A DNA stretch of 64,000 bases from an uncultured Steroidobacter sp. (GTDB lineage Bacteria; Pseudomonadota; Gammaproteobacteria; Steroidobacterales; Steroidobacteraceae). Numbering within the stretch: position 1 is the stretch's first letter; every line of letters starts with the position of its first letter. The notes under the pieces are model-generated. The model was given only the letters and a program-made list of their open reading frames with translations, did not search any database and was not told where the DNA came from. Shown here piece after piece: positions 25,037 through 34,825 of the stretch. The stretch covers positions 37,066-101,065 of the forward strand of contig CALMII010000012.1 in assembly GCA_937864115.1 (NCBI GenBank), given 5' to 3'. Position numbers and translations under genes: made by a program.

Positions 25037-26599
25037 TTACCAGAACCGCCAGTACAGGAACGTCAGGATGGCGATCACGATCAGCGCGGCGATGTTGAAG
25101 CCGCGGCTCGTCGAATAGTCGATGTCCTTGAGTTCGACGCGCAGCGCGGCCGTGCGCTTCGGCTGCAGCAGCGACAGCACGATGGCGATGGCGAAGCACA
25201 GCAGGAACACGTAGCCGACCCGGTTCATGAACGGCACTTCGGGCAGCGCGAGCTTGAATGCCAATGACAATGCTGCCGAGGCGATGGCGGCGACGAGCGC
25301 GGCGGCGGCCGTGGTGCGTTCCCAGAACATGCCGAGCAGGAAGATCACGCAGATGCCGGGCGTGAAGAATCCGGTGAACTCCTGGATGTACTGGAAGGCC
25401 TGGTCGAAGCTGCCGAGCAGCGGGCGGGCAGAGAAGATCGCCACGATCAGTCCGATCACGGCGGCGATGCGGCCGATGCGCACCAGGTCGCGCTGCGAAG
25501 TCTGCGGGCGCACCGAGCGGTACAGATCCATCGTGAAGATGGTCGCGATCGAATTGATCTTCGAGCCGAGCGAGGCGATCACCGCGGCGACGAGCGCGGC
25601 GAACACCAGGCCGAGAATGCCGGTCGGCAACAGCGCCATGAGATGCGGATAGGCTTCGTCCGGGCGCGCCAGGTTCGGTGCGAGCACGAGCGCGGCGATG
25701 CCTGGCAGCACGATGATCAGTGGCATCAGCAGCTTCAGGAAGGCGGCGAGCACGATGCCTTTCTGCGCCTCGCGCACGCTCTTGGCAGCGAGCGCGCGCT
25801 GGATGATGTATTGATTGAAGCCCCAGTAGGACACGTTCATCACCCACAGGCCGCCGAGCAGCACCGACAGGCCGGGCAGGTCCTTGTAGTTCGGATTGTC
25901 GGCCGACAGGATCATGTCGAACTTCTCGGGGAACTGCGTGAGCAGCAGGTTGAAGCCGGCGAAGACACCTGCACCATCCGAAATCCTGTCGAGCGCGATG
26001 TAGCTGATCAGCAGGCCGCCGAGGACCAGCAGCGTCACCTGGATCACGTCCGTGAGCGCGACGGCCTTGAGTCCGCCGTAGAGTGCATAGGCGCCGGCGA
26101 AGATGCCTATCGCGATCAGCGCCGTCTGGATCTCGACGCCCGTCACCGTGTGCACGGCCGTGGCGCCGAGCCACAGGATCGATGTCAGGTTGACGAACAC
26201 GTACACGCCCAGCCAGAACACGGCCATGACGTTGCGCACGGCGGGGCTGTAACGTTTCTCCAGGAACTCGGGCATCGTGTAGATGCCGTTCTTGAGGAAG
26301 ATGGGCAGGAAGTACTTGCCGACGATGATCAGCGTCAGCGCCGCCATCCATTCATAGGAGGCGATGCCGAGGCCGATGACGTAGCCGGAGCCCGACATGC
26401 CGATGATCTGTTCGGCGGAGATGTTGGCGGCGATCAGCGAAGTGCCGATGGCCCACCAGGGCAGGGCGCGGCTCGCGAGGAAGTAATCCTGCGCATTCTT
26501 CTCGTGCTGGCCTTTCTCGCGCGAAACCCATTGCGCGAGGATGAAGATGCCCACGGCATAGATCGCCACGATGGCGATATCGAGAGTAGACAGCGTCAC
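25037..26599 (-). CDS. Sodium:solute symporter (SSS/SLC5 family), probable sugar or sugar-acid uptake
   Basis: 520 residues, about 14 hydrophobic segments. SSS-family signatures are ISAEQIIGMSGSGYVIGLG near the N-terminus, GLKAVALTDVIQVTLLVLGG, and AAVIASLGSKINSIATIFTMD with the conserved Ser/Asn Na-site region. The sequence is closest in feel to the vSGLT galactose transporter group. It is the last gene of a dgoK-dgoA-symporter unit (56-base gap from dgoA), so galactose, galactonate or a related sugar is the inferred substrate. Confidence 0.88.
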   Translation of the reverse strand: MTLSTLDIAIVAIYAVGIFILAQWVSREKGQHEKNAQDYFLASRALPWWAIGTSLIAANISAEQIIGMSGSGYVIGLGIASYEWMAALTLIIVGKYFLPIFLKNGIYTMPEFLEKRYSPAVRNVMAVFWLGVYVFVNLTSILWLGATAVHTVTGVEIQTALIAIGIFAGAYALYGGLKAVALTDVIQVTLLVLGGLLISYIALDRISDGAGVFAGFNLLLTQFPEKFDMILSADNPNYKDLPGLSVLLGGLWVMNVSYWGFNQYIIQRALAAKSVREAQKGIVLAAFLKLLMPLIIVLPGIAALVLAPNLARPDEAYPHLMALLPTGILGLVFAALVAAVIASLGSKINSIATIFTMDLYRSVRPQTSQRDLVRIGRIAAVIGLIVAIFSARPLLGSFDQAFQYIQEFTGFFTPGICVIFLLGMFWERTTAAAALVAAIASAALSLAFKLALPEVPFMNRVGYVFLLCFAIAIVLSLLQPKRTAALRVELKDIDYSTSRGFNIAALIVIAILTFLYWRFW

Positions 26600-26655
26600 G
26601 ATGATCCCCCAACGGTTGTCGTGAGCGGATCACCATGACCCGCTCCTGTTGTCGT

Positions 26656-27285
26656 TCAGTGCGGGCCGGCTGCAGCGCGATACGCTGCGACGACACGTTG
26701 CGCGCGCTCTGCGATCTCTTCGCGCGTGTATGCAGGCTTGAACAGTTCCGAGCCGAAGCCGAAGCCCGCGGCGCCGGCCTTCAGCCATTCGGCAATGTCG
26801 TCGGCGCCGACGCCGCCGACCGGCATCACGCCGACGTTCGACGGCAGCACATCCTTCAATGCCTTCAGATGGCGACTGCCGTAGGTCGCGGCGGGAAACA
26901 GCTTGAGGCGCGTGGCGCCGGCGCCGATCGCTGCGAAGGCTTCCGTCGCCGTGGCGACGCCGGGCAGTGCCGTCATGCCGAGACGCAATGCCGCGGCGAT
27001 GACCTGCGGATCGCAATTGGGCGAGACGATCAGCCGGCCGCCGGCATCGAAGGTCCTCTGTACGTCGTCGATGCTCAGCACCGTGCCGGCACCGCACAGG
27101 CATGTGTCGCCGAAGCGGTTGCTCAGCGCGCGAATGCTGTCGAAAGGCTGCGGCGAATTGAGCGGCACCTCGATGGCGCGCAGCCCTGCGGAAAAAAGCG
27201 TCTCGCCGACCTCGATGGCGCGCGTGGGTGCGAGGCCGCGCAGGATGGCGACCAGCGGCAGGGAATTCAGCAGATCAGTCGGCAT
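26656..27285 (-). CDS. dgoA: 2-dehydro-3-deoxy-6-phosphogalactonate aldolase
   Basis: 209 residues. KDPG/KDPGal aldolase class I features: LPLVAILRGLAPTRAIEVGE, the catalytic-base Glu in AIEVPLNSPQPFDSI (the ..EVPLNSP form is typical of DgoA rather than Eda), and the Schiff-base Lys in RLKLFPAATYG. GVMPVGGVGADDIAEW binds phosphate. It cleaves KDPGal to pyruvate and glyceraldehyde 3-phosphate. The ATG at 27285 overlaps the end of dgoK by 11 bases; a GTG three codons upstream is possible. The gene order predicts translational coupling. Confidence 0.92.
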   Translation of the reverse strand: MPTDLLNSLPLVAILRGLAPTRAIEVGETLFSAGLRAIEVPLNSPQPFDSIRALSNRFGDTCLCGAGTVLSIDDVQRTFDAGGRLIVSPNCDPQVIAAALRLGMTALPGVATATEAFAAIGAGATRLKLFPAATYGSRHLKALKDVLPSNVGVMPVGGVGADDIAEWLKAGAAGFGFGSELFKPAYTREEIAERAQRVVAAYRAAAGPH

Positions 27286-28222
27286 GGACGCCACCGGTGG
27301 AAAAGCGGATCGAGTGCAACAGTGTCAGCCCGCCGAGCGAAGCCTGCGAGCCGTCGACGATGGCGGTGTTCATGCGCAGCGCCTGCAGCGCCCGTCGATA
27401 CCGTTCCGCAAGGCTCGAATTGGCGATGATCGTCACCGGACTGTCCCCGGTCGCGACGTCCGTGAACAGGCGCAACGCGCCGAGCACGTCGTGCGCGATG
27501 AGCAGTCCCGACAGAAAATCGGGCGCCTGCTCGCGCGCGAGATCGCCGGTCACCTGCCGGCTGCGACATTCGAACAGCAGGTGCACCAGGGCCGCCTGCG
27601 GATGGCTCAAGGCGCGTTGCACGCCGGCATCGAAAGCCGCTTCGTCGAAGCCCGCGGGGCGATCGCCGGCGCGCACCAGCACGCTGTGCTGATCGATGAC
27701 CGCGAACAGTTCGCCGGTGACGGCGGTCAGGAACTCCTCGACGGAGCTGTCGCGCAGCACGACCCACTTGGCATGCGTGCCCGGCAGGCACAGAAGATGA
27801 CGACCGCGAGCCAGTGACGGGTTCTGATGCAGTGCGCCGAGAATCTGGGTTTCTTCGCCGCGCATCACGTCGGGTGCGCCGTACCGGTTGCGGCACGACA
27901 GTCCCGGCGCAATGAAGACGGACCGTTCTGCAATGCTTGCCATGGCGCCGGCGATTCGCGCCGGCGGGGCAGGGCAGGGGACATACGGCACGTTCATCCA
28001 GCCGATGGTCGAGCCGACCATGCCGCACAGGATGACGGGCAGCGGTCCATGTTCCTGCCGCCAGGAGGACGTGAGTTCAGTCAGCACGGAGTCGAATCGC
28101 CCCGGCACCTGCGCCACGCCGGGGCCATCGGCCGCGGCCCGGACGGTCGAGTCATCGTCGACCAGGAACAGACGCAGATTCGTCGTTCCCCAGTCCCCGG
28201 CAATGAAGGCGGCCTTGGTCAT
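27275..28222 (-). CDS. dgoK: 2-dehydro-3-deoxygalactonokinase
   Basis: 315 residues, the family size. The N-terminal phosphate-binding GDWGTTNLRLFLVDDD, CGMVGSTIGWMNVPYVPCPA, MRGEETQILGAL and LCLPGTHAKWV motifs are diagnostic of DgoK. It phosphorylates 2-keto-3-deoxygalactonate with ATP, feeding DgoA just downstream. Together with the symporter it forms the lower galactonate (De Ley-Doudoroff) branch; the dehydrogenase and dehydratase genes are not in the window. An AT-rich repeated motif precedes the start. Confidence 0.93.
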   Translation of the reverse strand: MTKAAFIAGDWGTTNLRLFLVDDDSTVRAAADGPGVAQVPGRFDSVLTELTSSWRQEHGPLPVILCGMVGSTIGWMNVPYVPCPAPPARIAGAMASIAERSVFIAPGLSCRNRYGAPDVMRGEETQILGALHQNPSLARGRHLLCLPGTHAKWVVLRDSSVEEFLTAVTGELFAVIDQHSVLVRAGDRPAGFDEAAFDAGVQRALSHPQAALVHLLFECRSRQVTGDLAREQAPDFLSGLLIAHDVLGALRLFTDVATGDSPVTIIANSSLAERYRRALQALRMNTAIVDGSQASLGGLTLLHSIRFSTGGVHAD

Positions 28223-28231
28223 GCGGCCGCT

Positions 28232-28248
28232 ATGATAAATATGATAAT
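28232..28248. promoter_or_regulatory. AT-rich ATGATAA direct repeat upstream of dgoK
   Basis: ATGATAAATATGATAAT is an AT-rich patch 10-26 bases upstream of the dgoK start in otherwise GC-rich DNA. It could be part of the promoter -10 region (TATCAT on the coding strand) or an operator for a GntR-type regulator. No regulator gene lies next to the operon, so this is only suggestive. Confidence 0.35.
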
Positions 28249-28331
28249 TGGCGGAAGCCAGCCCGCCGGCGGCGGACAGGGCGGAACCGGGGCCTGCCGA
28301 TCCCGCGGCCCCGGTTCGCGACGTCAGAGCC

Positions 28332-28520
28332 TCATCTCATCATCACCGCGACGACCAGCAGCACCAGCGTCAATGCCTGGAACCCCACGCGGGTCCACAT
28401 CAGCGGCGTGCTGAATTCCTTGTCGGCGCTGCCGCCGCCGGACATGGCGAGCAGCCCGATGAACATGGTGGCCACCGTCGCGCCGATGGCCAGAACGATC
28501 ACGATTGTCAGCAAGTCCAT
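28332..28520 (-). CDS. Small twin-transmembrane protein, HIG1-like
   Basis: 62 residues with two hydrophobic helices: DLLTIVIVLAIGATVATMFI and ALTLVLLVVAVMM, linked by SGGGSADKEFSTPLMWTRVGF. The helix-loop-helix with MxxRVxxQ-like loop resembles the HIG1/twin-TM family linked to respiratory complexes in other organisms. It is a single gene divergent from the lytic transglycosylase. Assignment rests on layout and loop only. Confidence 0.65.
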   Translation of the reverse strand: MDLLTIVIVLAIGATVATMFIGLLAMSGGGSADKEFSTPLMWTRVGFQALTLVLLVVAVMMR

Positions 28521-28657
28521 GGTTCAAACCCCCTGAGCCTTGTTGTGTCGTCGCCGGGACTATACCAACAGCAGCGACGAGGTCGAGGCTGGATTTGCCG
28601 CGGGCGTTGATTCATCAAAGGTAGTCCCTCCGGTCCGCGTGGCATCATTCCCGTTCA

Positions 28658-29500
28658 ATGCCAAGAACCAGGTCATCCCGCGCCCGCCGCAGTTCCGGAC
28701 GTCGCAAGCGAACATTCCGCATCCCGCGTTTCTGGCCCGCTCCCGCGACCCGGCGGAAACTGTGGCGGAACTTCCGACACATGCCGGGCGCCATGCAGAT
28801 CATCGTGGCCCTCGTGGCGCTGGGCCTGTTCTGGCTGACGAGCAACTGGCTGTACCAGGTCGTCCGCAAGCCCTCGGAGCTGTTCTTTCCGGTCAGTGGC
28901 ACGCTCTACAAATCGCCGCGCGAAACCTGGGCGCAGTACGCGCCGATCTTCCGCAGGCATTCCACCGCGGCGATCTCGCCGCAGTTCCTGGCGGCGTTGG
29001 CGCAGGTGGAAGGCTCCGGCAATCCGATCGTGCGGACGTACTGGCGCTGGTCGTGGTCGCACAAGCCCTATGAGGTCTACCGGCCGGCGTCGAGCGCGGT
29101 GGGCATGTACCAGATCACGGACGGCACCTTCGACGAAGCGCGGAGGTTGTGCATCCACGATCACCGCGTGGTCGAGGACGGCGCCTGGGACCGGTGGGAA
29201 ACCTGCTGGTTCAACAGCCTGTACATGCGGGTCATCCCAAGCCATGCCGTCGAAATGACATCGGCCTATCTCGACAGCCGCGTCTCGCTGGCGTTGCGAC
29301 GGGCGGGCATCCGCAGCGCCAGCGCCGAGCAGAAGCAGGATCTGGCCGCCGTGATTCATCTCTGCGGTGCGGGCGCCGGCAATCGTTACGCGGCGCGCGG
29401 TCTGCGCCTGACGCCCGGCCAGCGTTGCGGCGATCACGACGTGCGCGGCTACCTTGCCCGCGTGAACGCCATGAAGCGCACGTTCGCGAGCTTCGGCTAG
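28658..29500 (+). CDS. Lytic transglycosylase (SLT domain), membrane anchored
   Basis: 280 residues. A very basic N-terminus (MPRTRSSRARRSSGRRKRTF) precedes a transmembrane segment at about 45-62 (GAMQIIVALVALGLFWL). The SLT-type catalytic region has the acid Glu in LAALAQVEGSGNPIVRTYW (Glu118) and the ASSAVGMYQITDGTF (GLMQ-type) motif. The C-terminal HLCGAGAGNRYAARGL is consistent. It cleaves the MurNAc-GlcNAc bond forming 1,6-anhydro ends in the periplasm. The extended Trp-rich WRWSWSHKPYE loop is unusual. Confidence 0.85.
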   Translation: MPRTRSSRARRSSGRRKRTFRIPRFWPAPATRRKLWRNFRHMPGAMQIIVALVALGLFWLTSNWLYQVVRKPSELFFPVSGTLYKSPRETWAQYAPIFRRHSTAAISPQFLAALAQVEGSGNPIVRTYWRWSWSHKPYEVYRPASSAVGMYQITDGTFDEARRLCIHDHRVVEDGAWDRWETCWFNSLYMRVIPSHAVEMTSAYLDSRVSLALRRAGIRSASAEQKQDLAAVIHLCGAGAGNRYAARGLRLTPGQRCGDHDVRGYLARVNAMKRTFASFG

Positions 29501-29612
29501 CGCCGCCATCCGTGCCAGAATCTCCCGGGCCAAAATTGCCAGGCGATGGCGGAACCTACAAAGAATGATCGACACGACCCGCGGCGAGTCACGCCGCAAC
29601 TAGCCGGGCCAG

Positions 29613-30854
29613 GTGCTGTTCGCCAGTCTCATCGGCACGACCATCGAGTTCTTCGACTTCTACATCTACGCCACGGCGGCGGTGCTGGTGTTTCCGCACC
29701 TGTTCTTTCCGACGGCGGATCCGGCCACGGCGACGCTGCAGTCGTTCGCGACGTTCGCGCTCGCCTTCTTCGCACGGCCGGTCGGCTCGGCGCTGTTCGG
29801 GCATTTCGGCGACCGCATCGGTCGCAAGGCGACACTGGTCGCTGCGCTGCTGACCATGGGGCTGTCGACGGTCGCGATCGGGTTGTTGCCGACGTATGAA
29901 TCCATCGGCATCGCGGCGCCGCTGCTGCTGGCGCTGTGCCGTCTCGGCCAAGGGCTCGGTCTCGGCGGCGAATGGGGCGGCGCCGTGCTGCTCGCCACGG
30001 AAAATGCGCCGCCGCACCGACGCGCCTGGTACGGCATGTTTCCGCAACTCGGTGCGCCCATCGGCTTCATCTGTTCGACCGGGATCTTTCTGCTGCTCAC
30101 GGGCCTGCTCGACGAACGGCAGTTCCTCGCGTGGGGCTGGCGCATTCCGTTCGTCGCCAGCGCGCTGCTGGTTCTCGTCGGGCTGTACGTGCGCCTGCGC
30201 CTGACGGAAACGCCCGCCTTCGAGCGCGCCATCGAGAACAACGAGCGGGTGCGCGTGCCGATGTTGACCGTCATTCGCGACTATCCGCGCGAACTCATTC
30301 TCGGCGCCTTCGCCGCGACCGCGACGTTCGTGGTCTTCTATCTGATGACCGTCTTCACGCTGAGCTGGGGAACGGCCGAACTCGGCTACAGCCGGCAGGA
30401 ATTCCTGATCATGCAGATGGTGGGCATCCTGTTCTGCGCGGCGACGATTCCTCTGTCGGCGGTGCTGGCGGATCGCTTCGGACGACGCGCCATCCTGATG
30501 GTGTCGGCCGTGTCCGTGATGCTGTTCGGGCTGACGTTCGAGCCGCTGTTCGGCGGCGGTTCCGTCAATGCGACGATCTTCCTGGCGCTGGGACTGGCGG
30601 TCATGGGGGTGACCTACGGTCCGCTGGGAACCGCGCTCGGCGAACTCTTTCCCACGGCGATTCGCTACACGGGCGCGTCGGTCACCTTCAATCTCGCCGG
30701 CATTCTCGGCGCATCGCTGGCGCCCTACCTGGCCACCTGGCTGGCGACGCATCACGGCCTGTCGGCCGTCGGCTACTACCAGTCCGCCGCCGGCTTGGTC
30801 ACCCTGATCGCGCTGCTCCTGATGCGGAAAGTCCCTGCGGGCGCAGCTTCGTGA
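29613..30854 (+). CDS. MFS transporter, MHS (metabolite:H+ symporter) family, N-terminus disrupted
   Basis: 413 residues as read from GTG at 29613. MHS signatures: ASLIGTTIEFFDFYIYATAA in TM1, FGHFGDRIGRKATL (motif A), GLGLGGEWGGAVLLATENAP. The usual cytosolic N-tail is not in frame. Reading from the ATG at 29546 gives MAEPTKNDRHDPRRVTPQLA, which would join the protein as AGQVLFASL if one C of GGGCCAGG (about 29607-29611) were absent; the other frame has an in-frame TAG at 29601-29603. So either a one-base frameshift or a late GTG start without a good ribosome site. Probable role: uptake of organic acids or osmolytes. Confidence 0.8.
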   Translation: MLFASLIGTTIEFFDFYIYATAAVLVFPHLFFPTADPATATLQSFATFALAFFARPVGSALFGHFGDRIGRKATLVAALLTMGLSTVAIGLLPTYESIGIAAPLLLALCRLGQGLGLGGEWGGAVLLATENAPPHRRAWYGMFPQLGAPIGFICSTGIFLLLTGLLDERQFLAWGWRIPFVASALLVLVGLYVRLRLTETPAFERAIENNERVRVPMLTVIRDYPRELILGAFAATATFVVFYLMTVFTLSWGTAELGYSRQEFLIMQMVGILFCAATIPLSAVLADRFGRRAILMVSAVSVMLFGLTFEPLFGGGSVNATIFLALGLAVMGVTYGPLGTALGELFPTAIRYTGASVTFNLAGILGASLAPYLATWLATHHGLSAVGYYQSAAGLVTLIALLLMRKVPAGAAS

Positions 30855-31012
30855 TGCGTGCACGCCGCCGCTTCGGGGCTTTCCGTACTCGCGCTTAAGG
30901 CGCACTCTGAATCGGGCTCGGCTGACGTGTGCGATGTGCCGGGCCTGCCGATGAAGCGATCAGCAGATCCGTCCGCGCCCGAGAGACGCGGCAATTTCCT
31001 GGAGTCGTAGAA

Positions 31013-32305
31013 ATGAGATCAGCGATCAACCTCGCGCACTGGCTCGCTGCCGGCCTGCTGGCCGTCGCATCGTTCGAGTCCGTTGCCGCCAGCGATCCCG
31101 ATGCCGTTGCCCGCGCGCTGGAACAGATGAACCAGCGCCTCGATCAGCTCGAGCAGCGCAATCGGGAACTCACCGCGCGCGTCGACGACCTGACGCGACA
31201 GAACGAAACGCTGCGCGCCGCCGCGCCGACGCCGCCTGCAGCCGCGGCTCCGGCGGCCGCCGCACCCGCCGTGCCGGCCGACGAATGGGCTTCGCGCATC
31301 CGTCTCGGCGGCGATTTCCGTTTCCGCCACGAGAACACCGACAACTCGCTGCTTGCGAACGACCGCACGCGCCAGCTCATCCGCGCGCGTCTCAGCGCCG
31401 CCATCAAGGTCAACGACCGGATCAAGGGCGAGATCGGCATCGGCACCGGCGGACGCGATCCGCGCGGCGGCAATGCGATCCTCGGCGAGGCCGAGGCGCG
31501 CAAGGACATCGGACTCGATCTCGGCTACATGACCTGGCAGGCGCTCGATTCGCTGGCGCTGACGGCCGGCAAGATGCGCGAACCCTATGTGCGCCCGGGC
31601 CGCAGCGCCTTCTTCGACAATGAAATCCGCCCCGAAGGCATCGCTGCGAACTACAAAGGCACGCACGGCATCTTCGCCAACGCCTTCAATTTCTGGCTCG
31701 AAGAGCGCGCCGTGCTCGGCGACTCGACACTGCGCGGCGGACAGGTCGGCTGGGACGGCACGCTCGGTGTCGCGAAGCTCAAGGCCGGCATCGGCTACTG
31801 GGACTACCACGACGTACAGGGCCGCTTCCCCGGCTTCGGCAACAGCATCGTCAACGAATTCGGCAATACCGTCGTCGGCAGTGGCGCGACTGCCCGCTAT
31901 CTCTACGACTACGACATCGGCCAGGCCTTCGCGGAAACCAGTTTCCCCGTCGCCGGCGTGCCGCTGAGCCTGTTCGTCGACTACGGCCACAACTTCGAGG
32001 CCGACAATGGTCTCGACACCGCGTACAGCGTCGGCCTGGTCGTCGGCAAGGCGAACAAGGTCGGACAGTGGGACGTCGGCGTGCTGAAACAGAAAGTGGA
32101 AAAGGATGCACTGTTCGCCCACTGGACCGATTCGGAATTCGCCGGCGGCGTGACCGACAACGACGGTTATGCCTGGCGTGTGAGCTGGATGGCGATGAAG
32201 AACCTGCTGGTCAACGTCAACTACTACGACACCGAGTTCAACGTCGATGTCGGCAACCGGGCGGATTTCGATCGCTGGCAGCTGGAGTTCAATTTCACGT
32301 TCTGA
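31013..32305 (+). CDS. Putative outer-membrane porin with N-terminal coiled coil
   Basis: 430 residues. A signal peptide ends at SVAASDPDA. Residues about 30-65 form a heptad-rich coiled coil (ALEQMNQRLDQLEQRNRELT), then an Ala/Pro linker, then a beta-barrel starting RIRLGGDFRFRHE and ending QLEFNFTF with terminal Phe. This layout matches the 'putative porin' family in which trimers are held by the periplasmic coiled coil. CTGGAG precedes the ATG at 31013. It likely provides diffusion of small solutes, perhaps for the upstream MHS carrier. Confidence 0.82.
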   Translation: MRSAINLAHWLAAGLLAVASFESVAASDPDAVARALEQMNQRLDQLEQRNRELTARVDDLTRQNETLRAAAPTPPAAAAPAAAAPAVPADEWASRIRLGGDFRFRHENTDNSLLANDRTRQLIRARLSAAIKVNDRIKGEIGIGTGGRDPRGGNAILGEAEARKDIGLDLGYMTWQALDSLALTAGKMREPYVRPGRSAFFDNEIRPEGIAANYKGTHGIFANAFNFWLEERAVLGDSTLRGGQVGWDGTLGVAKLKAGIGYWDYHDVQGRFPGFGNSIVNEFGNTVVGSGATARYLYDYDIGQAFAETSFPVAGVPLSLFVDYGHNFEADNGLDTAYSVGLVVGKANKVGQWDVGVLKQKVEKDALFAHWTDSEFAGGVTDNDGYAWRVSWMAMKNLLVNVNYYDTEFNVDVGNRADFDRWQLEFNFTF

Positions 32306-32320
32306 GTTCCTCCGGCTCCC

Positions 32321-32424
32321 TCCTCCGCGCAGCGGGGGAGGGTTGGGGTGGGGGCGTGCCGGGCGGTTTGTTTTCCCCTGGCTTCGCCCCCTCCCTGTCC
32401 CTCCCCCGCTGCGCGGAGGAGGGG
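32321..32424. repeat. CCTCCGC palindromic repeats (family B), two inverted copies
   Basis: The first copy (about 32325-32358) reads CCTCCTCCGCGCAGCGGGGG and on; the second (about 32386-32424) reads CCCTCCCCCGCTGCGCGGAG and on, in the opposite orientation. They lie between the porin and maeB and could pair with each other as a large stem. Confidence 0.8.
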
Positions 32425-32505
32425 ACGCAATCGCGCCTGCGTCAGCAACGCCGAGTCCCCGCTTCCGGCATACTTCGCCCCCCCGAAGAATCCCCGGAAC
32501 CGCCG

Positions 32506-34815
32506 ATGAGTCAGGACAGCGCCCTGCCTGCCGATACCCGCGAAGACCTGCGCCAGGCGGCGCTCGACTATCACGAACTGCCGACGCCGGGGAAACTCTC
32601 CGTCACGCCCACCAAGCAGATCACCAACCAGCGCGACCTGGCGCTGGCCTATTCGCCGGGCGTTGCGGCGCCCTGCGAGGAAATCGTCGCCGATCCGCTC
32701 AATGCGTTCCGCTACACCGCGCGCGGCAATCTCGTCGGCGTGATCACCAACGGCACGGCCGTGCTCGGTCTCGGCGCCATCGGCGCGCTCGCCGCCAAGC
32801 CGGTGATGGAAGGCAAGGCAGTGCTGTTCAAGAAGTTCGCCGGCATCGATGTTTTCGACATCGAGATCAACGAGCGCGATCCGGACCGGCTCGTCGACAT
32901 CATCGCGGCGCTGGAGCCGACCTTCGGCGGCATCAATCTCGAAGACATCAAGGCGCCCGAATGCTTCACCGTCGAACGCAAGCTGCGCGAGCGGATGAAG
33001 ATCCCCGTGTTCCATGACGACCAGCACGGCACGGCGATCATCGTCTCGGCGGCGGTGCTCAACGGACTCGCGGTGGTCGGCAAGCCCATCGACCAGGTGA
33101 AGCTCGTGGTCAGCGGCGCCGGCGCCGCGGCGCTAGCCTGCGTCGATCTGCTCGTCGACGTCGGCTTGCCGATCCGCAACATCTGGCTGACCGATCTCGC
33201 CGGCGTCGTCTATGAAGGTCGCACCGAACTGATGGATCCCGACAAGGCGCGCTTCGCGCAGCCGACGTCGCTGCGCACGCTCGCCGACGTCATCAAGGAT
33301 GCGGACGTGTTCCTCGGCCTCTCCGCGGGTGGCGTGCTGAAGCCGCACATGCTGGCGGACATGAAGCCGCGACCGCTGATCCTCGCGCTCGCCAATCCGA
33401 CGCCGGAGATCCTGCCGGAGGAAGCCAAGGCCGCGCGTCCCGACGCGATCATTGCAACGGGTCGCAGCGATTACCCGAACCAGGTCAACAACGTCCTGTG
33501 CTTCCCGTACATCTTCCGCGGCGCGCTGGACGTCGGCGCCACGACCATCACGCGTTCGATGGAAATCGCCACGGTGCATGCGATCGCCGATCTGGCGCGC
33601 CAGGAACAGAGCGACATCGTCGCGAGCGCCTACGATTCGGACGAACTGTCGTTCGGGCCCGAGTACCTGATTCCGAAGCCGCTCGATCCGCGGCTCATCG
33701 TCAAGATCGCGCCGGCCGTGGCGCGTGCCGCGATGGACGGCGGCGTGGCGACGCGCCCGATCACCGACATGGATGCGTATGTGCAGCGCCTGCAGCAGTT
33801 CGTCTATCACAGCGGCACGTTCATGAAGCCGGTGTTCACCGCCGCCCGCAAGGCGCCGCCGGAACGTTCGCGCATCATCTTTGCCGAGGGCGAGGAAGAA
33901 CGCATCCTGCGCGCTGCGCAGATCCTGGTGGATGAAGGCATCGCCTGCCCGACGCTGGTCGGTCGTCCCGCGATCATCGAAGAGCGCCTGCGGCGCTATG
34001 GTCTGCGCCTCACGCCGGGCAAGGATCTGACCATCGTCAATCCGGAACACGACGAGCGCTATCGCGAATACTGGGAAGAGTATCGCCGCATCATGGCGCG
34101 CCGCGGCATGACTGCCCAGTACGCCAAGCTCGAAATGCGCCGCCGCACGACGCTCATCGCCTCGATGCTGCTGCGCATGGGCGAGGGCGACGGCATGCTC
34201 TGCGGCACGATCAGCACGACGGCGCGCCACCTGCGCTACGTCGACGACGTCATCGGTCTCGCGCCGGGCGCGACCTGCTATGCGGCGATGAATGCGGTGC
34301 TGCTGCCCGGACGCCAGGTGTTCCTGACCGACACGCACGTGAATCTCGATCCGACGGCGGAACAGATCGCCGAGATCACGTTCCGTGCGGCGGCGGAGGT
34401 GCGTCGTTTCGGCATCGAACCGAAAGTCGCATTGCTGTCGCATTCCAATTTCGGCACCAGCGATGCGCCGTCCGCACTCAAGATGCGTCGCGCGCGCGAA
34501 CTCATCGAAGCCCAGTCGCCCGATTTCGAATTCGACGGCGAAATGCACGGCGACAGCGCCCTGAGCGAATCCCTGCGCCGCAGCGCGCTGCCCGAATCGA
34601 CGCTCACCGGCTCGGCGAACCTGCTGGTGCTGCCGAACCTCGATTCGGCCAACATCGCCTACAACCTGCTCAAGACTTCCGCCGGCAACAACGTCGCCAT
34701 CGGTCCGATCCTGCTCGGCTGCGCCGCGCCCGTGAACATCCTCACCGCCTCTGCCACCGTGCGGCGCATCGTCAACGTGACGGCGCTGACGGTGGCGTCG
34801 GCGAACAAGAACTGA
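32506..34815 (+). CDS. maeB: NADP-dependent malic enzyme, hybrid MaeB type
   Basis: 769 residues, the length of the hybrid enzyme. Residues about 1-430 are the malic enzyme: [20 protein letters not shown], the [13 protein letters not shown] region, [40 protein letters not shown] and the nucleotide-binding [16 protein letters not shown]. Residues about 440-769 are phosphate-acetyltransferase-like ([49 protein letters not shown]). It decarboxylates malate to pyruvate with NADPH; the PTA part is regulatory and binds acetyl-CoA in characterised enzymes. The frame is open upstream, but [14 protein letters not shown] is the natural start. Confidence 0.95.
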   Translation: MSQDSALPADTREDLRQAALDYHELPTPGKLSVTPTKQITNQRDLALAYSPGVAAPCEEIVADPLNAFRYTARGNLVGVITNGTAVLGLGAIGALAAKPVMEGKAVLFKKFAGIDVFDIEINERDPDRLVDIIAALEPTFGGINLEDIKAPECFTVERKLRERMKIPVFHDDQHGTAIIVSAAVLNGLAVVGKPIDQVKLVVSGAGAAALACVDLLVDVGLPIRNIWLTDLAGVVYEGRTELMDPDKARFAQPTSLRTLADVIKDADVFLGLSAGGVLKPHMLADMKPRPLILALANPTPEILPEEAKAARPDAIIATGRSDYPNQVNNVLCFPYIFRGALDVGATTITRSMEIATVHAIADLARQEQSDIVASAYDSDELSFGPEYLIPKPLDPRLIVKIAPAVARAAMDGGVATRPITDMDAYVQRLQQFVYHSGTFMKPVFTAARKAPPERSRIIFAEGEEERILRAAQILVDEGIACPTLVGRPAIIEERLRRYGLRLTPGKDLTIVNPEHDERYREYWEEYRRIMARRGMTAQYAKLEMRRRTTLIASMLLRMGEGDGMLCGTISTTARHLRYVDDVIGLAPGATCYAAMNAVLLPGRQVFLTDTHVNLDPTAEQIAEITFRAAAEVRRFGIEPKVALLSHSNFGTSDAPSALKMRRARELIEAQSPDFEFDGEMHGDSALSESLRRSALPESTLTGSANLLVLPNLDSANIAYNLLKTSAGNNVAIGPILLGCAAPVNILTASATVRRIVNVTALTVASANKN

Positions 34816-34825
34816 GAGTTGGGAA

